64,000 nt of DNA from assembly GCF_023015805.1 (NCBI RefSeq), contig NZ_JALKBA010000004.1, positions 186,001-250,000 on the forward strand, written 5' to 3'. This document shows, piece by piece, positions 9,014-17,498 of the stretch (the stretch's first letter is position 1; every line of letters starts with the position of its first letter). The stretch is from Cellulophaga sp. F20128 (lineage in GTDB: Bacteria > Bacteroidota > Bacteroidia > Flavobacteriales > Flavobacteriaceae). Under the pieces are notes generated by a model that saw nothing but the letters and a program-made list of their open reading frames with translations, made no database searches and was not told the origin of the DNA. Position numbers and translations under genes: made by a program.

Positions 9014-9205
9014 ATGAGTAAAGGAACAGTTAAATTTTTCAATGATGCCAAAGGTTTTGGTTTTATCAAAGAAGAAGGTTCAAACAAGGACATTTTTGTA
9101 CACATTTCTGGATTAGTAGATGAAATTCGTGAAGACGATGAAGTTGAATTTAATCTTGAAGAAGGCAAAAAAGGTTTAAATGCAGTAAACGTAAAAGTTT
9201 TATAA
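9014..9205 (+). CDS. Cold-shock domain protein (CspA family), first copy
   Basis: A 63-residue single-strand RNA/DNA-binding OB-fold protein. RNP1 (KGFGFI) and RNP2 (DIFVHIS) are intact. It differs from the second copy at 14387 in about ten positions. A roughly 90-bp AT-rich leader separates it from rlmF; a weak box CATATTTG (8969-8976) could be its -7 element. A strong terminator follows directly. Confidence 0.97.
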   Translation: MSKGTVKFFNDAKGFGFIKEEGSNKDIFVHISGLVDEIREDDEVEFNLEEGKKGLNAVNVKVL

Positions 9206-9226
9206 CATATACGAGTACCAATTTGT

Positions 9227-9259
9227 AAAAAGGGGGATCTAAAAGATCCCCCTTTTTTT
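9227..9259 (+). terminator. Intrinsic terminator of the first cold-shock gene
   Basis: Perfect arms AAAAAGGGGGATCT / AGATCCCCCTTTTT around a 3-nt loop, followed by a T run. Confidence 0.9.
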
Positions 9260-9263
9260 ATGC

Positions 9264-9292
9264 TTTGTAGCAAAAAATAGTAACTATCTTTG
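9264..9292 (+). promoter_or_regulatory. Promoter of the DEAD-box helicase operon
   Basis: TTTG at 9264-9267 and TATCTTTG at 9285-9292, spaced 17 bp. Transcription would begin near 9299, just before the ATG at 9307. Confidence 0.6.
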
Positions 9293-9306
9293 CGCAAAAT
9301 TAAATT

Positions 9307-10644
9307 ATGTCAAAACATTTTTCTAAGCTAGGTGTTAGTTCTCAGCTACAAAAAAGCTTAGCCGATTTAGAAATTACGACGCCAACAGAAATTCAGGTAA
9401 AATCTATACCTGTTTTATTAGAATCTAATAAGGATTTTGTTGGGCTTGCCAAAACGGGAACAGGAAAAACTGCTGCTTTTGGTTTGCCGTTAATTCAACT
9501 TATAGATACTGATAATGATTCTATACAAGCGGTTATAGTGGTGCCTACAAGAGAATTAGGGCAACAGATTTATGCCAACTTAGTTTCCTTTTGTAAGTAT
9601 GTGCCGCAAGTTTCTATAGCGTCTGTCTGCGGAGGAACTCCTATAAAACCACAAATAGAACGCTTAACCGAAAAGACTCATATAGTAATTGCAACCCCTG
9701 GTCGTTTAATCGATTTGTTAAAACGAAACGCAATAAGCATCAAAAATGCAAAGTATTTGGTTTTAGATGAAGCCGATGAAATGGTGACTTCACTGAAAGA
9801 GGGATTGGATGTTATTGTGGCCGCCTTGCCTAAAGAAAAAAGAACCATTTTATTTACGGCAACCATGCCCGGTACCATAAAACAATTGGTGCAAAATTAC
9901 TTGTCTAAGCACGTAGTTCATGTTAGTGTAAATATGGAGGTGGTTGGTAATACCGCCATAGATCACCAATATGTGGTGGTAGAACCTATTGAAAAGTTAG
10001 AAGTGTTAATGCATTTCTTGAATTCAAAAGAAGGGCAGAGTGGTATTATTTTTTGCAAAACAAAGGCTGCCGTTAATAAATTAGCCAAAAATTTAGCGAT
10101 TCATAAATTCCCTTCAGGAGCTTTGCACGGTAGTTTAACGCAACCTATAAGAGACCGAATTATGGGTCAGTTTAGAGAAGGCCATATAAAAATATTGGTA
10201 GCTACAGATTTAGCAGCTCGTGGTTTAGATGTTAAAGAAATATCGTATGTTGTAAATTACCATTTGCCAGATGTTTATGAGACCTATGTTCATAGAAGTG
10301 GGCGTACTGCTAGAGCAGGGGCAAGCGGATTTTCGTTAACCGTATTGCAAAAAGAAGAAGAAAAAGATATTCCTGAATTTGAAAAGGAACTTGGTCTAAC
10401 TTTTACCAAGTTTAAAAAAGCAGATGCAGCGAGTATAGAAGAAAATAATAGTTTGCTTTGGGCTAAGAAAATTTTTAAAACAAAACCCAATCATACCATT
10501 CCCTCAGCATTCAGAGAAAAAATACACACTGTATTTCATCATTTAACCAAGGAAGAATTAATTGATAAATTACTAGCACATCATTTGGGACAAACTAAAA
10601 ATATAGGTTCTAATTCAACAGAAGATAATAAAATCACGCTTTAA
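9307..10644 (+). CDS. DEAD-box ATP-dependent RNA helicase (first of pair)
   Basis: A 445-residue RNA helicase. Q motif FSKLGVSSQLQKSL, Walker A AKTGTGKT, PTRELGQQ, TPGR, motif II LDEADEMV, motif III TATMPG, motif [12 protein letters not shown], motif VI HRSGRTARAG. The C-terminal 90 residues are charged and not assigned. It starts an operon with a second helicase 15 bp downstream and an SDR-like protein. Position right after a cold-shock gene fits a role in unwinding RNA structure or ribosome assembly at low temperature, which is inference. Confidence 0.96.
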   Translation: MSKHFSKLGVSSQLQKSLADLEITTPTEIQVKSIPVLLESNKDFVGLAKTGTGKTAAFGLPLIQLIDTDNDSIQAVIVVPTRELGQQIYANLVSFCKYVPQVSIASVCGGTPIKPQIERLTEKTHIVIATPGRLIDLLKRNAISIKNAKYLVLDEADEMVTSLKEGLDVIVAALPKEKRTILFTATMPGTIKQLVQNYLSKHVVHVSVNMEVVGNTAIDHQYVVVEPIEKLEVLMHFLNSKEGQSGIIFCKTKAAVNKLAKNLAIHKFPSGALHGSLTQPIRDRIMGQFREGHIKILVATDLAARGLDVKEISYVVNYHLPDVYETYVHRSGRTARAGASGFSLTVLQKEEEKDIPEFEKELGLTFTKFKKADAASIEENNSLLWAKKIFKTKPNHTIPSAFREKIHTVFHHLTKEELIDKLLAHHLGQTKNIGSNSTEDNKITL

Positions 10645-10659
10645 TAGCACAAAACGAGT

Positions 10660-11970
10660 ATGGCAAATACAATTAAGAATAGGGCAGATATTTTACAAAA
10701 GTTGAATATTCAGCAGTTAAATCCTATGCAAGAAGAAGCCTTGTCTGTTATAGAAAACACAACCAATACGGTATTGTTATCACCAACAGGAACTGGGAAA
10801 ACACTTGCATTTTTGTTGCCCTTAATAGATAGGTTAGATCCCGAACTTGAAGAAATCCAAGCTTTAATTTTGGTACCATCAAGAGAACTAGCTATACAAA
10901 TAGAACAAGTAATACGCTCTATGGGTTCTGGGTACAAAGTAAATGCGGTTTATGGTGGTAGAGCAATGTCTAAAGACAAAATTGAGTTAAAACATACGCC
11001 AGCTATACTTATAGGAACACCTGGCAGAATTGCAGATCATTTTGACAATGAACGATTTTCTACTGACTTTATTAAAACCCTTGTTTTAGATGAATTTGAT
11101 AAATCCTTAGAAACCGGTTTTGAGGAAGAGATGAAATATATTATTAGTTTATTACCTAGTTTAAATAAACGTATCTTAACCTCTGCAACTCAAGGGGTTT
11201 CTATTCCAAGTTTTGTGCGTTTAGATAAGGCGAAAACCATAAATTACCTCAAAGAAATATCGTACAAGTTAACCACTAAAATTGTGGTATCACCCTCTAA
11301 AGATAAGCTGGGAACACTTTTGCAGTTGTTAAATCAGATTGGAAATAACCCAGGCATTATTTTTTGTAATTTAAGAGATAGTATAAAAGGGGTTAGTACT
11401 TTTTTGGATAAAAATAATATTACACATGGTTGTTTTCATGGCGATATGGAGCAGAAAGATCGGGAACGGGCGTTGCTTAAGTTTAGAAACGGAACCTATG
11501 ATGTAATTGTAGCTACAGATTTAGCGGCTCGTGGTATAGATATTCCAGAAATGAAGTATATAATTCACTATGAACTTCCGTTTAAAAATGAAGAATTTAT
11601 ACATCGAAACGGAAGAACGGCCCGGGTAAACTCTAAAGGTACAGCGTACATACTAAAATGGGACAAAGAAAATTTACCTGATTTTATTAAAAATGTAGGG
11701 GTTCAAAAATTAACAAAAACCAATACAAGAAAGGCGCCGTATTGGACGACTTTGTTTATTTCGGGAGGTAGAAAAGATAAAATTTCAAAGGGAGATATTG
11801 CAGGTTTATTTTTTAAACAAGGAAAAATCAGCAAAGATCAATTGGGGGTTATAGAGTTAAAACAAGACTGTACTTTTGTATCTGTACCAATGGCAATAGC
11901 ACCAAAACTAGTTGAAGAATTAAATAATACAAGGTTAAAGAAAAAGAAGGTTAGAATTAGCATTATATAG
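10660..11970 (+). CDS. DEAD-box-like RNA helicase with DEFD motif II (second of pair)
   Basis: A 436-residue helicase. Walker A is [16 protein letters not shown] and TPGRIADH are present, motif II reads LDEFDKSLE (DEFD instead of DEAD), motif III TSATQG, motif [15 protein letters not shown], motif [14 protein letters not shown]-terminal domain rich in basic residues (about 355-436, ending [11 protein letters not shown]) resembles the RNA-binding DbpA/CsdA-type extension in position only. The gene lies 15 bp after the first helicase and 1 bp before the SDR gene, so the three are almost surely cotranscribed. Confidence 0.94.
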   Translation: MANTIKNRADILQKLNIQQLNPMQEEALSVIENTTNTVLLSPTGTGKTLAFLLPLIDRLDPELEEIQALILVPSRELAIQIEQVIRSMGSGYKVNAVYGGRAMSKDKIELKHTPAILIGTPGRIADHFDNERFSTDFIKTLVLDEFDKSLETGFEEEMKYIISLLPSLNKRILTSATQGVSIPSFVRLDKAKTINYLKEISYKLTTKIVVSPSKDKLGTLLQLLNQIGNNPGIIFCNLRDSIKGVSTFLDKNNITHGCFHGDMEQKDRERALLKFRNGTYDVIVATDLAARGIDIPEMKYIIHYELPFKNEEFIHRNGRTARVNSKGTAYILKWDKENLPDFIKNVGVQKLTKTNTRKAPYWTTLFISGGRKDKISKGDIAGLFFKQGKISKDQLGVIELKQDCTFVSVPMAIAPKLVEELNNTRLKKKKVRISII

Positions 11971-11971
11971 G

Positions 11972-13522
11972 ATGAGTGAAGAACAAAATAATGCGGTGCA
12001 AGCATTAAGTACAGAAGAGATTGAAAGGTGTATTTCTGTACTCGAATATTTGGTTGAAAATACGGATGAAATTTTTGAGATTCCTAAAGGCAAAAGAACG
12101 GCCTTAATAAAGGCAGCAGGTTTATTTTCTAGACCCAGTAGGGAGGAATTTTCACGTAGAAAAAAGGATGCTAAAAAAGCACAAAAACGGAAACAAGATG
12201 CACGAGATAGAAACGCCCGCAAAGTGACAGGTATTCGTAGTGCACGTGAAGCGGTAGTTTTTGTCGCCCCCAAATTATTACCACAAGCCGATCTGTCTAA
12301 TAGAGAAGAACAAGAGTTGCAATCCCCTAGAAACTGTTATGTTTGTAAGGAGATGTTTAGCAAACTACATCATTTTTATGATACCATGTGTAGCAGTTGT
12401 GGTGATTTTAATTACGCAAAACGATTTCAAACTACCGATTTAAAGGGGCAAACAGCAGTTATTACAGGATCCCGTTTAAAAATAGGCTATCATATTACTT
12501 TAATGTTGTTGCGAGCAGGGGCAACCGTAGTGGCCACCACAAGGTTCCCTATAGATTCTGCTTTGCGTTTTTCAAAGGAAGATGATTTTACGCAATGGGG
12601 TCACCGACTAAAAATTCACGGTCTAGATCTAAGGCACATACCCAGTGTGGAAATTTTCTGTAATTTTATAGAACAGAAGTACGAGAATTTAGATATTTTA
12701 ATAAATAATGCAGCACAAACTGTACGTAGGCCAGCAGGTTTTTATACGCATTTAATGGCTAATGAAGATCGGCCTATTGCTGATCTACCCAAGTATGCGG
12801 CAGATCTTTTGCAAGATCACGTGGGTTGTATGCAAGAGCTTAAAACATTGACAACTGGAGCATCGCCCAATAAAAATATGCCGGTAACCTGGCATGGACC
12901 AGAACCTGGAATAGGGATAAGAGCTTCTGCAAAATTGTCTCAAATTCCGTATAGCTTTGATAACTCATTAAAAGCAGCGGAAGTTTTCCCAGAAGGTGAA
13001 TTAGATGCAGATTTACAGCAAGTAGATTTACGTAAAACCAATAGCTGGCGCTTAAGGCTGGGTGAAATTGAAACTACCGAAATGATCGAAGTTCAATTGG
13101 TGAACTCTGTTGCCCCCTTTGTATTGTGCAATCGGCTTTCGGAAGTAATGAAGAAAGAAAATACAGGTAAAAAGCACATTATCAATGTATCTGCTATGGA
13201 AGGTAAATTCCATAGATTCTTTAAAGAAGATCGCCATCCACATACCAATATGGCGAAGGCCGCCTTAAATATGCTTACGCATACAGCTGCGGGTAGTTTA
13301 GCAAAAGATGGTATTTATATCAATGCCGTTGATACAGGATGGGTAACAGATGAAGACCCCGCAGAATTATCTAAAAAGAAAGTAGAGTTGCATGATTTTC
13401 AACCGCCTTTAGATATTGTAGACGGAGCGGCAAGGGTGATGGATCCTTTAATTGACGGGATAAATACAGGGAAACATTGGAGTGGTAAATTCTTAAAGGA
13501 TTACAGACCCATTGACTGGTAA
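11972..13522 (+). CDS. SDR-family-like protein with N-terminal zinc ribbon
   Basis: A 516-residue protein. Residues 1-115 are charged and helical ([19 protein letters not shown]). Then [11 protein letters not shown]...MCSSCGDF forms a CxxC...CxxC zinc-ribbon-like module, and a Rossmann SDR domain runs from about 155 ([14 protein letters not shown], with K in place of the middle Gly) to the end. NNAAQTV replaces NNAG. The catalytic YxxxK appears as T425-N-M-A-K429: the Lys is kept but Tyr is Thr, so ordinary dehydrogenase chemistry is doubtful. It lies 1 bp after two RNA helicase genes, suggesting an RNA-linked role, which is inference. Confidence 0.85.
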   Translation: MSEEQNNAVQALSTEEIERCISVLEYLVENTDEIFEIPKGKRTALIKAAGLFSRPSREEFSRRKKDAKKAQKRKQDARDRNARKVTGIRSAREAVVFVAPKLLPQADLSNREEQELQSPRNCYVCKEMFSKLHHFYDTMCSSCGDFNYAKRFQTTDLKGQTAVITGSRLKIGYHITLMLLRAGATVVATTRFPIDSALRFSKEDDFTQWGHRLKIHGLDLRHIPSVEIFCNFIEQKYENLDILINNAAQTVRRPAGFYTHLMANEDRPIADLPKYAADLLQDHVGCMQELKTLTTGASPNKNMPVTWHGPEPGIGIRASAKLSQIPYSFDNSLKAAEVFPEGELDADLQQVDLRKTNSWRLRLGEIETTEMIEVQLVNSVAPFVLCNRLSEVMKKENTGKKHIINVSAMEGKFHRFFKEDRHPHTNMAKAALNMLTHTAAGSLAKDGIYINAVDTGWVTDEDPAELSKKKVELHDFQPPLDIVDGAARVMDPLIDGINTGKHWSGKFLKDYRPIDW

Positions 13523-13670
13523 ATAGGTAAAAAAGGAGTATTCCTAAAGTGTGTTAAAGTTCTGTTAGGTTTAGTTAAACAGGGTGATACAGTGCTTGGT
13601 TTTCATTAAGTTTAAGTACAATTTGAAAATCAAATTGTTAATTCTATTAGTAATAAAACGATAGTTAATT

Positions 13671-14177
13671 ATGATAAAACCAAGAGAAAAAGCACCCGAT
13701 TTAAATATTCAATTAGTAAATGATACAAGTTGGAAATTAAGTGAGCAATCACCCAAAAATTTCACAATGATCCTTTTTTTTAGAGGTAAGCATTGCCCAG
13801 TTTGTAAAAAGCAATTAGAAGATCTACAGGCTACTATTACTAAATTTACAGAGCGTGGTGTTAATGTTATAGCAGTTAGTTCTGATACAGAAGAAGTCGC
13901 TAAAGAAACGTTTAAGGAATGGGCTATAAAAGATATTCCATTAGGTTATGGTTAACCAATAGACGAGGCTAGAAAATGGGGTTTATTTATTTCCAAAGGA
14001 ATAAAACAAGAACCAGAATATTTTACAGAGCCCGGATTATTCCTTTTAGCTGCAGATGCAACCGTATATTGGGAGTCAATTCAATCTATGCCTTTTGGCC
14101 GACCAGAATTTCCCGCTGTTTTAGGAGGAATAGATTATATTTTAAAAGCAGATTATCCTGCAAGGGGAGAGGCTTAG
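13671..14177 (+). pseudogene. Peroxiredoxin-like AhpC/TSA gene interrupted by one in-frame stop
   Basis: A thioredoxin-fold peroxiredoxin-like protein with CxxC active site (GKHCPVCKKQLEDL). The first 94 codons end at TAA (13953-13955), yet the same frame continues for 73 more codons that encode the expected second half (PIDEARKWGLFISKG...EPGLFLL...PFGRPEFPAVLGGI) to a TAG at 14175-14177. A single T-to-A change in a Leu codon (TTA to TAA) explains it, and Leu after GYG would fit the fold. The 167-residue restored length suits the family. It may be a true recent nonsense mutation, a readthrough case or a sequencing error. The promoter was not identified. Confidence 0.85.
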
Positions 14178-14199
14178 TTTATTTTGAAGCTACAATTAA

Positions 14200-14247
14200 A
14201 TTAGCCTTATACTTAATTGGTTCATTTGTAAAAGATTTAAGGCTAAT
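14200..14247. other. Long-loop inverted repeat after the broken peroxiredoxin gene
   Basis: ATTAGCCTTA (14200-14209) is repeated as its exact complement TAAGGCTAAT (14238-14247) around a 28-nt loop. No T run follows, so it is not a normal terminator. Function unknown. Confidence 0.35.
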
Positions 14248-14323
14248 AAATTTACAATGTAGAACATGAATATTGTTTCTATATTAACTTTAAGTTAACT
14301 GATTTTAAGTTATTTAAATTAAT

Positions 14324-14355
14324 TTTGGTACACTGGTGGTTTCGTTGTATATTTG
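14324..14355 (+). promoter_or_regulatory. Promoter of the second cold-shock gene
   Basis: TTTG at 14324-14327 and TATATTTG at 14348-14355, spaced 20 bp: a textbook Bacteroidota promoter. It gives a leader of about 26 nt before the ATG at 14387 and rules out an upstream in-frame start at 14336. Confidence 0.85.
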
Positions 14356-14386
14356 CAACTTATTAAATTATTTAAATTACATTACA

Positions 14387-14578
14387 ATGAGTAAAGGAAC
14401 AGTAAAATTCTTCAACGATTCTAAAGGATTTGGATTTATCACTGAAGAAGGTTCGGAAAAAGACCATTTTGTACACATTTCTGGATTAATTGACGAAGTT
14501 CGCGAAGGTGACGAAGTTGAATTTGATCTTACAGAAGGCAAAAAAGGTTTAAACGCAGTAAACGTAAAAGTTATATAA
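14387..14578 (+). CDS. Cold-shock domain protein (CspA family), second copy
   Basis: A 63-residue cold-shock protein with RNP1 KGFGFI and RNP2 HFVHIS. It is closely similar to the copy at 9014 (same start MSKGTVKFFND and same tail GKKGLNAVNVKV). The frame extends upstream, but the clear promoter just before 14387 and the family length fix the start. A strong terminator follows, so it is monocistronic. Confidence 0.97.
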   Translation: MSKGTVKFFNDSKGFGFITEEGSEKDHFVHISGLIDEVREGDEVEFDLTEGKKGLNAVNVKVI

Positions 14579-14601
14579 CATATACGCTAAAGCTTTGTAC
14601 C

Positions 14602-14635
14602 AAGAGCCTATCCAATTTGGATAGGCTCTTTTTTT
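14602..14635 (+). terminator. Intrinsic terminator of the second cold-shock gene
   Basis: Arms AAGAGCCTATCCAA / TTGGATAGGCTCTT are perfectly complementary and end in a T run. Confidence 0.9.
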
Positions 14636-14739
14636 ATGGCAAATTCGGAAGAATTCCATAACCAATATCTTAAAAATAGATTCCACTTTAAATGTACAAA
14701 AGTACATAGTTTCGTATCTTTACTTTACATTTTAAAGGT

Positions 14740-16017
14740 ATGGCAGATAGAAAAAAAATTGTGATTATTGGCGCTGGTTTTGGTGGAATATCCATTGCAA
14801 AATCTTTTAAAAACAAGGAGGTCGACGTTCTTCTTATCGATCAGAATAACTACCATAATTTTCAACCCTTAATGTATCAAATTGCCACTGGGGGTTTAGA
14901 GCCAGATAGTATAGCCTACCCAGTACGTCGTATTTTTAGAGGTTATAAAAATATAACTTTTAGAATGGCCAAGGTCACTTCTGTAGCCATGGAAGCAAAG
15001 GAAGTAATCACTTCTATTGGAAATATTCAATATGATTATTTGGTTATTGCCACAGGAAGTCAGACAAACTTCTTCAACTTTGAACCTGTAAAGGATAGCC
15101 TATTAACCTTAAAATCTATTCCTGATGCTTTAAACCTGCGTAGTTTTGTTTTTCAAAATTTAGAAAAGGCATTGGCAAGTAAAGAATCCAAACAATTGGA
15201 TGAAATTTTAAATATTGCCATTGTTGGCGGTGGGCCTGCTGGGATAGAATTGGCTGGGGCCATTGGAGAAATGAAAAAACATGTGATTCCCAAGGATTTT
15301 CCAGACCTAGATATTTCAATAATGAGTATTAATTTGTACGAAGCTTCCCCCAATTTATTAAATGCTATGTCAGCAGAAGCTTCTGCTAAAAGTTTAGAGT
15401 ATTTAAAAAATCTTGGGGTAAATGTAAATTTAAATGCTAGGGTTAGTTCGTATACAGACCGTAAGTTAGAACTCGCAGATGGTTCTACCTTTGATACGGA
15501 TACTGTTATTTGGACGGCAGGGGTAAAGGGAGCACCAATTAATGGTTTACCTAAGGATGCTATCATAGGAGGAAATAGGATTGCTGTAGATGCATACAAC
15601 CAAGTGATGCAAACAGAATCAATTTTTGCTATTGGAGATGTTGCTGCTTGTATATCCGAAGATAATCCGCATGGATTGCCCATGCTAGCTCCTGTAGCCC
15701 AACAGCAAGGAAAACAGTTGGCAAAGAATATTTTAAATAGAGTTTCTGGTAAAGCCTTGGTTCCTTTTATTTTTAAAAATAAGGGGGTAATGGCTACCAT
15801 TGGAAGAAAAAAGGCAGTAGTAGATTTGCCCAAATGGAAATTTCAGGGAACCTTTGCATGGTTGGTATGGATGTTTATACACATAATGTCGCTCGTGGGT
15901 TTTAGGAATAAACTATCGGCATTTATTGGGTGGATGACAAGTTACTTTACCTATGATAAACCCTTGGGGTTAATAATAAGACCGTTTGCTAAAAAAGAAA
16001 ACGAATTTAAAGCATAA
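14740..16017 (+). CDS. ndh: Type II NADH:quinone oxidoreductase (NDH-2)
   Basis: A non-pumping NADH dehydrogenase at the inner membrane passing electrons from NADH via FAD to menaquinone. 425 residues: FAD-binding IVIIGAGFGGISIAKSF at the start, NAD-binding IAIVGGGPAGIELAGAIGEM in the middle, the FAD motif IFAIGDVAAC, and the quinone-site segment APVAQQQGKQLAKNI. The C-terminal amphipathic/membrane segment (FAWLVWMFIHIMSLVGFRNK) anchors it to the membrane. A weak -7 box TATCTTTA lies at 14715-14722. The family also includes close relatives of uncertain acceptor, but all NDH-2 hallmarks are present. Confidence 0.93.
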   Translation: MADRKKIVIIGAGFGGISIAKSFKNKEVDVLLIDQNNYHNFQPLMYQIATGGLEPDSIAYPVRRIFRGYKNITFRMAKVTSVAMEAKEVITSIGNIQYDYLVIATGSQTNFFNFEPVKDSLLTLKSIPDALNLRSFVFQNLEKALASKESKQLDEILNIAIVGGGPAGIELAGAIGEMKKHVIPKDFPDLDISIMSINLYEASPNLLNAMSAEASAKSLEYLKNLGVNVNLNARVSSYTDRKLELADGSTFDTDTVIWTAGVKGAPINGLPKDAIIGGNRIAVDAYNQVMQTESIFAIGDVAACISEDNPHGLPMLAPVAQQQGKQLAKNILNRVSGKALVPFIFKNKGVMATIGRKKAVVDLPKWKFQGTFAWLVWMFIHIMSLVGFRNKLSAFIGWMTSYFTYDKPLGLIIRPFAKKENEFKA

Positions 16018-16083
16018 TCTATAATTAGTGTTTGTCAATTAAAAAAGGTGTACTTTCGCGGCTGGTTTAAAAAAAGCACCTTT

Positions 16084-16536
16084 ATGAAGCGTATTAATGA
16101 ATATAAAAAAATGTTCTCTGTTGAAAATGACATAGAATTAAAATCATTAAAATCTAGTTATAGAAATTTAGTAAAAGAATGGCACCCAGATAAATTTCAA
16201 GAAGGAGATGCCAAACGTGAAGAGGCAGAGATAAAGAGTAGGCAAATTATAGATGGCTATCATTTTCTAGTGAGTATTGCTCCTGAAACTAAAGCAACGA
16301 ATGCGGAGGAGTATAAAACACTTACTTCTGTTTCCGGTATTTTAGATTTTCAGCACAATGGTCTGCTTTTAGAAATAACTTTTTTGGATGGAACTACCTA
16401 CGAATATTTTGGAGTACCAAAAAAGGTGTATATAAAAATGATCAATTCAGACAAGATTTACCGTTTTGCAAAACGAAATATTTTTGGTACCTATATGTAT
16501 CGTAAATCGAAGAAAACAACTCAAGAAGTATCTTAA
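16084..16536 (+). CDS. J-domain protein with C-terminal KTSC domain
   Basis: A 150-residue protein joining two modules. Residues 1-60 form a J-domain-like helix-turn-helix with the HPD motif in VKEWHPDKFQEGD, so it probably stimulates an Hsp70 ATPase. Residues 80-145 form a KTSC domain (LLEITFLDGTTYEYFGVPKK, then the FAKRNIFGTYMYRK tail), a small fold otherwise seen at the end of some lysyl-tRNA synthetases. The frame is open from a GTG at 16048, but a promoter-like TACTTTCG at 16051-16058 lies inside that extension, so the ATG at 16084 is preferred. Its client is unknown. Confidence 0.85.
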   Translation: MKRINEYKKMFSVENDIELKSLKSSYRNLVKEWHPDKFQEGDAKREEAEIKSRQIIDGYHFLVSIAPETKATNAEEYKTLTSVSGILDFQHNGLLLEITFLDGTTYEYFGVPKKVYIKMINSDKIYRFAKRNIFGTYMYRKSKKTTQEVS

Positions 16537-16560
16537 TGTATTAGTTTATATTTATTTCAT

Positions 16561-16607
16561 AAAAAGCTATTATATAGAATATTAATATCTATATAATAGC
16601 TTTTTTT
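16561..16607 (+). terminator. Terminator after the J-domain/KTSC gene
   Basis: Two perfect 18-bp arms (16561-16578 and 16588-16605) around a 9-nt loop, ending in a T run; the A run at its left edge lets it work on both strands. Confidence 0.9.
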
Positions 16608-16624
16608 ATTGTTTTGTAAGAAAT

Positions 16625-16664
16625 AAAAAAAGCCTATAGACAAATGGTCTACAGGCTTTTTTTT
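16625..16664 (-). terminator. Terminator of the minus-strand electrophile operon
   Basis: AGCCTATAGAC pairs with GTCTACAGGCT with one mismatch, flanked by A and T runs on both sides. It lies 16 bp after the end of the DJ-1-like gene. Confidence 0.85.
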
Positions 16665-16679
16665 ATAAATTATAATGGT

Positions 16680-17489
16680 TTAATTGCTTAACGCAGCAAT
16701 TAATTTTTCAGCAACCAATTCAGATGATGCTGGGTTTTGCCCAGTAATTAAATTTCCATCTTGTATGGCATATGCAGACCAATCTGCTGCCTTAGAGTAG
16801 AGTCCGCCATTTGCTGTAAGCATATCTTCAACTAAAAATGGAACTATCGCTGTAAGTTGTACAGCATCTTCTTCAGTATTTGTAAATCCAGTTACTTTCT
16901 TCCCTTTTACTAATGGATTTCCATCAATTCCTTTAACCCCTTTTAAGGCAGCAGGAGCGTGACATACAAATGCTATTGGCTTCTTTTCTACATTAAATTT
17001 TTCGATTAATGCAATAGAATTCGCATCGTTTGCCAAATCCCACAATGGCCCATGTCCACCGGGATAAAATACGGCATCAAAATCTTCTGACTTCATATCC
17101 GCTAAAACCTCGGTGTTTGCAATTTTTTCTTTGGCAACTTCATCCTTGTTAAATCGCGCTGTTGCCTCCGTAGCTGCATCAGGGGCAGCACTACTTGGAT
17201 CTATTGGTGCTGCTCCTCCTTTTGGTGTTGCTATGGTAATTGTAACTCCTTTATCTAATAAACTGTAGTAAGGGCTTGCAAATTCTTCAACCCAGAACCC
17301 CGTTTTTTTAACCGTATTTCCTAATTTATCATGAGATGTTAATTCAAATAATACTTTCATTTTTTTATCTTTTTTAAGTGTTGTTTTTTCTACTGAAACT
17401 TTTTCAGAAGATTGTTTCTCTTTTTTATTATTGCAAGCTGTAACCGTTAGTATTAGGAGTGCAAGAACAGTTGTTTTAATAAAATTCAT
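16680..17489 (-). CDS. DJ-1/PfpI (Hsp31-type) protein with lipoprotein signal
   Basis: A class I glutamine-amidotransferase-like protein of the Hsp31/glyoxalase III group, 269 residues. The first 19 residues are a lipoprotein signal ending in TVTAC, followed by a charged linker; the catalytic part begins near Met43 (MKVLFELTSHDKLG). The nucleophile elbow is FVCHAPAALKG (Cys-His), and the acid Glu lies in WVEEFASPYY. Hsp31-type enzymes convert methylglyoxal to lactate without cofactor and can protect glycated protein. The usual protein is cytosolic, so a membrane-anchored periplasmic or surface version is notable. It is the last gene of a five-gene operon (9 bp after yqhD). Confidence 0.9.
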   Translation of the reverse strand: MNFIKTTVLALLILTVTACNNKKEKQSSEKVSVEKTTLKKDKKMKVLFELTSHDKLGNTVKKTGFWVEEFASPYYSLLDKGVTITIATPKGGAAPIDPSSAAPDAATEATARFNKDEVAKEKIANTEVLADMKSEDFDAVFYPGGHGPLWDLANDANSIALIEKFNVEKKPIAFVCHAPAALKGVKGIDGNPLVKGKKVTGFTNTEEDAVQLTAIVPFLVEDMLTANGGLYSKAADWSAYAIQDGNLITGQNPASSELVAEKLIAALSN

Positions 17490-17498
17490 TTCACTTAT

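Noticed and set aside
9014-14578. Two nearly identical cold-shock genes as ends of a mobile or duplicated unit
   Set aside because: The flanking sequences, promoters and terminators differ and no transposase or direct repeat is present; gene duplication of a small multi-copy family explains it.
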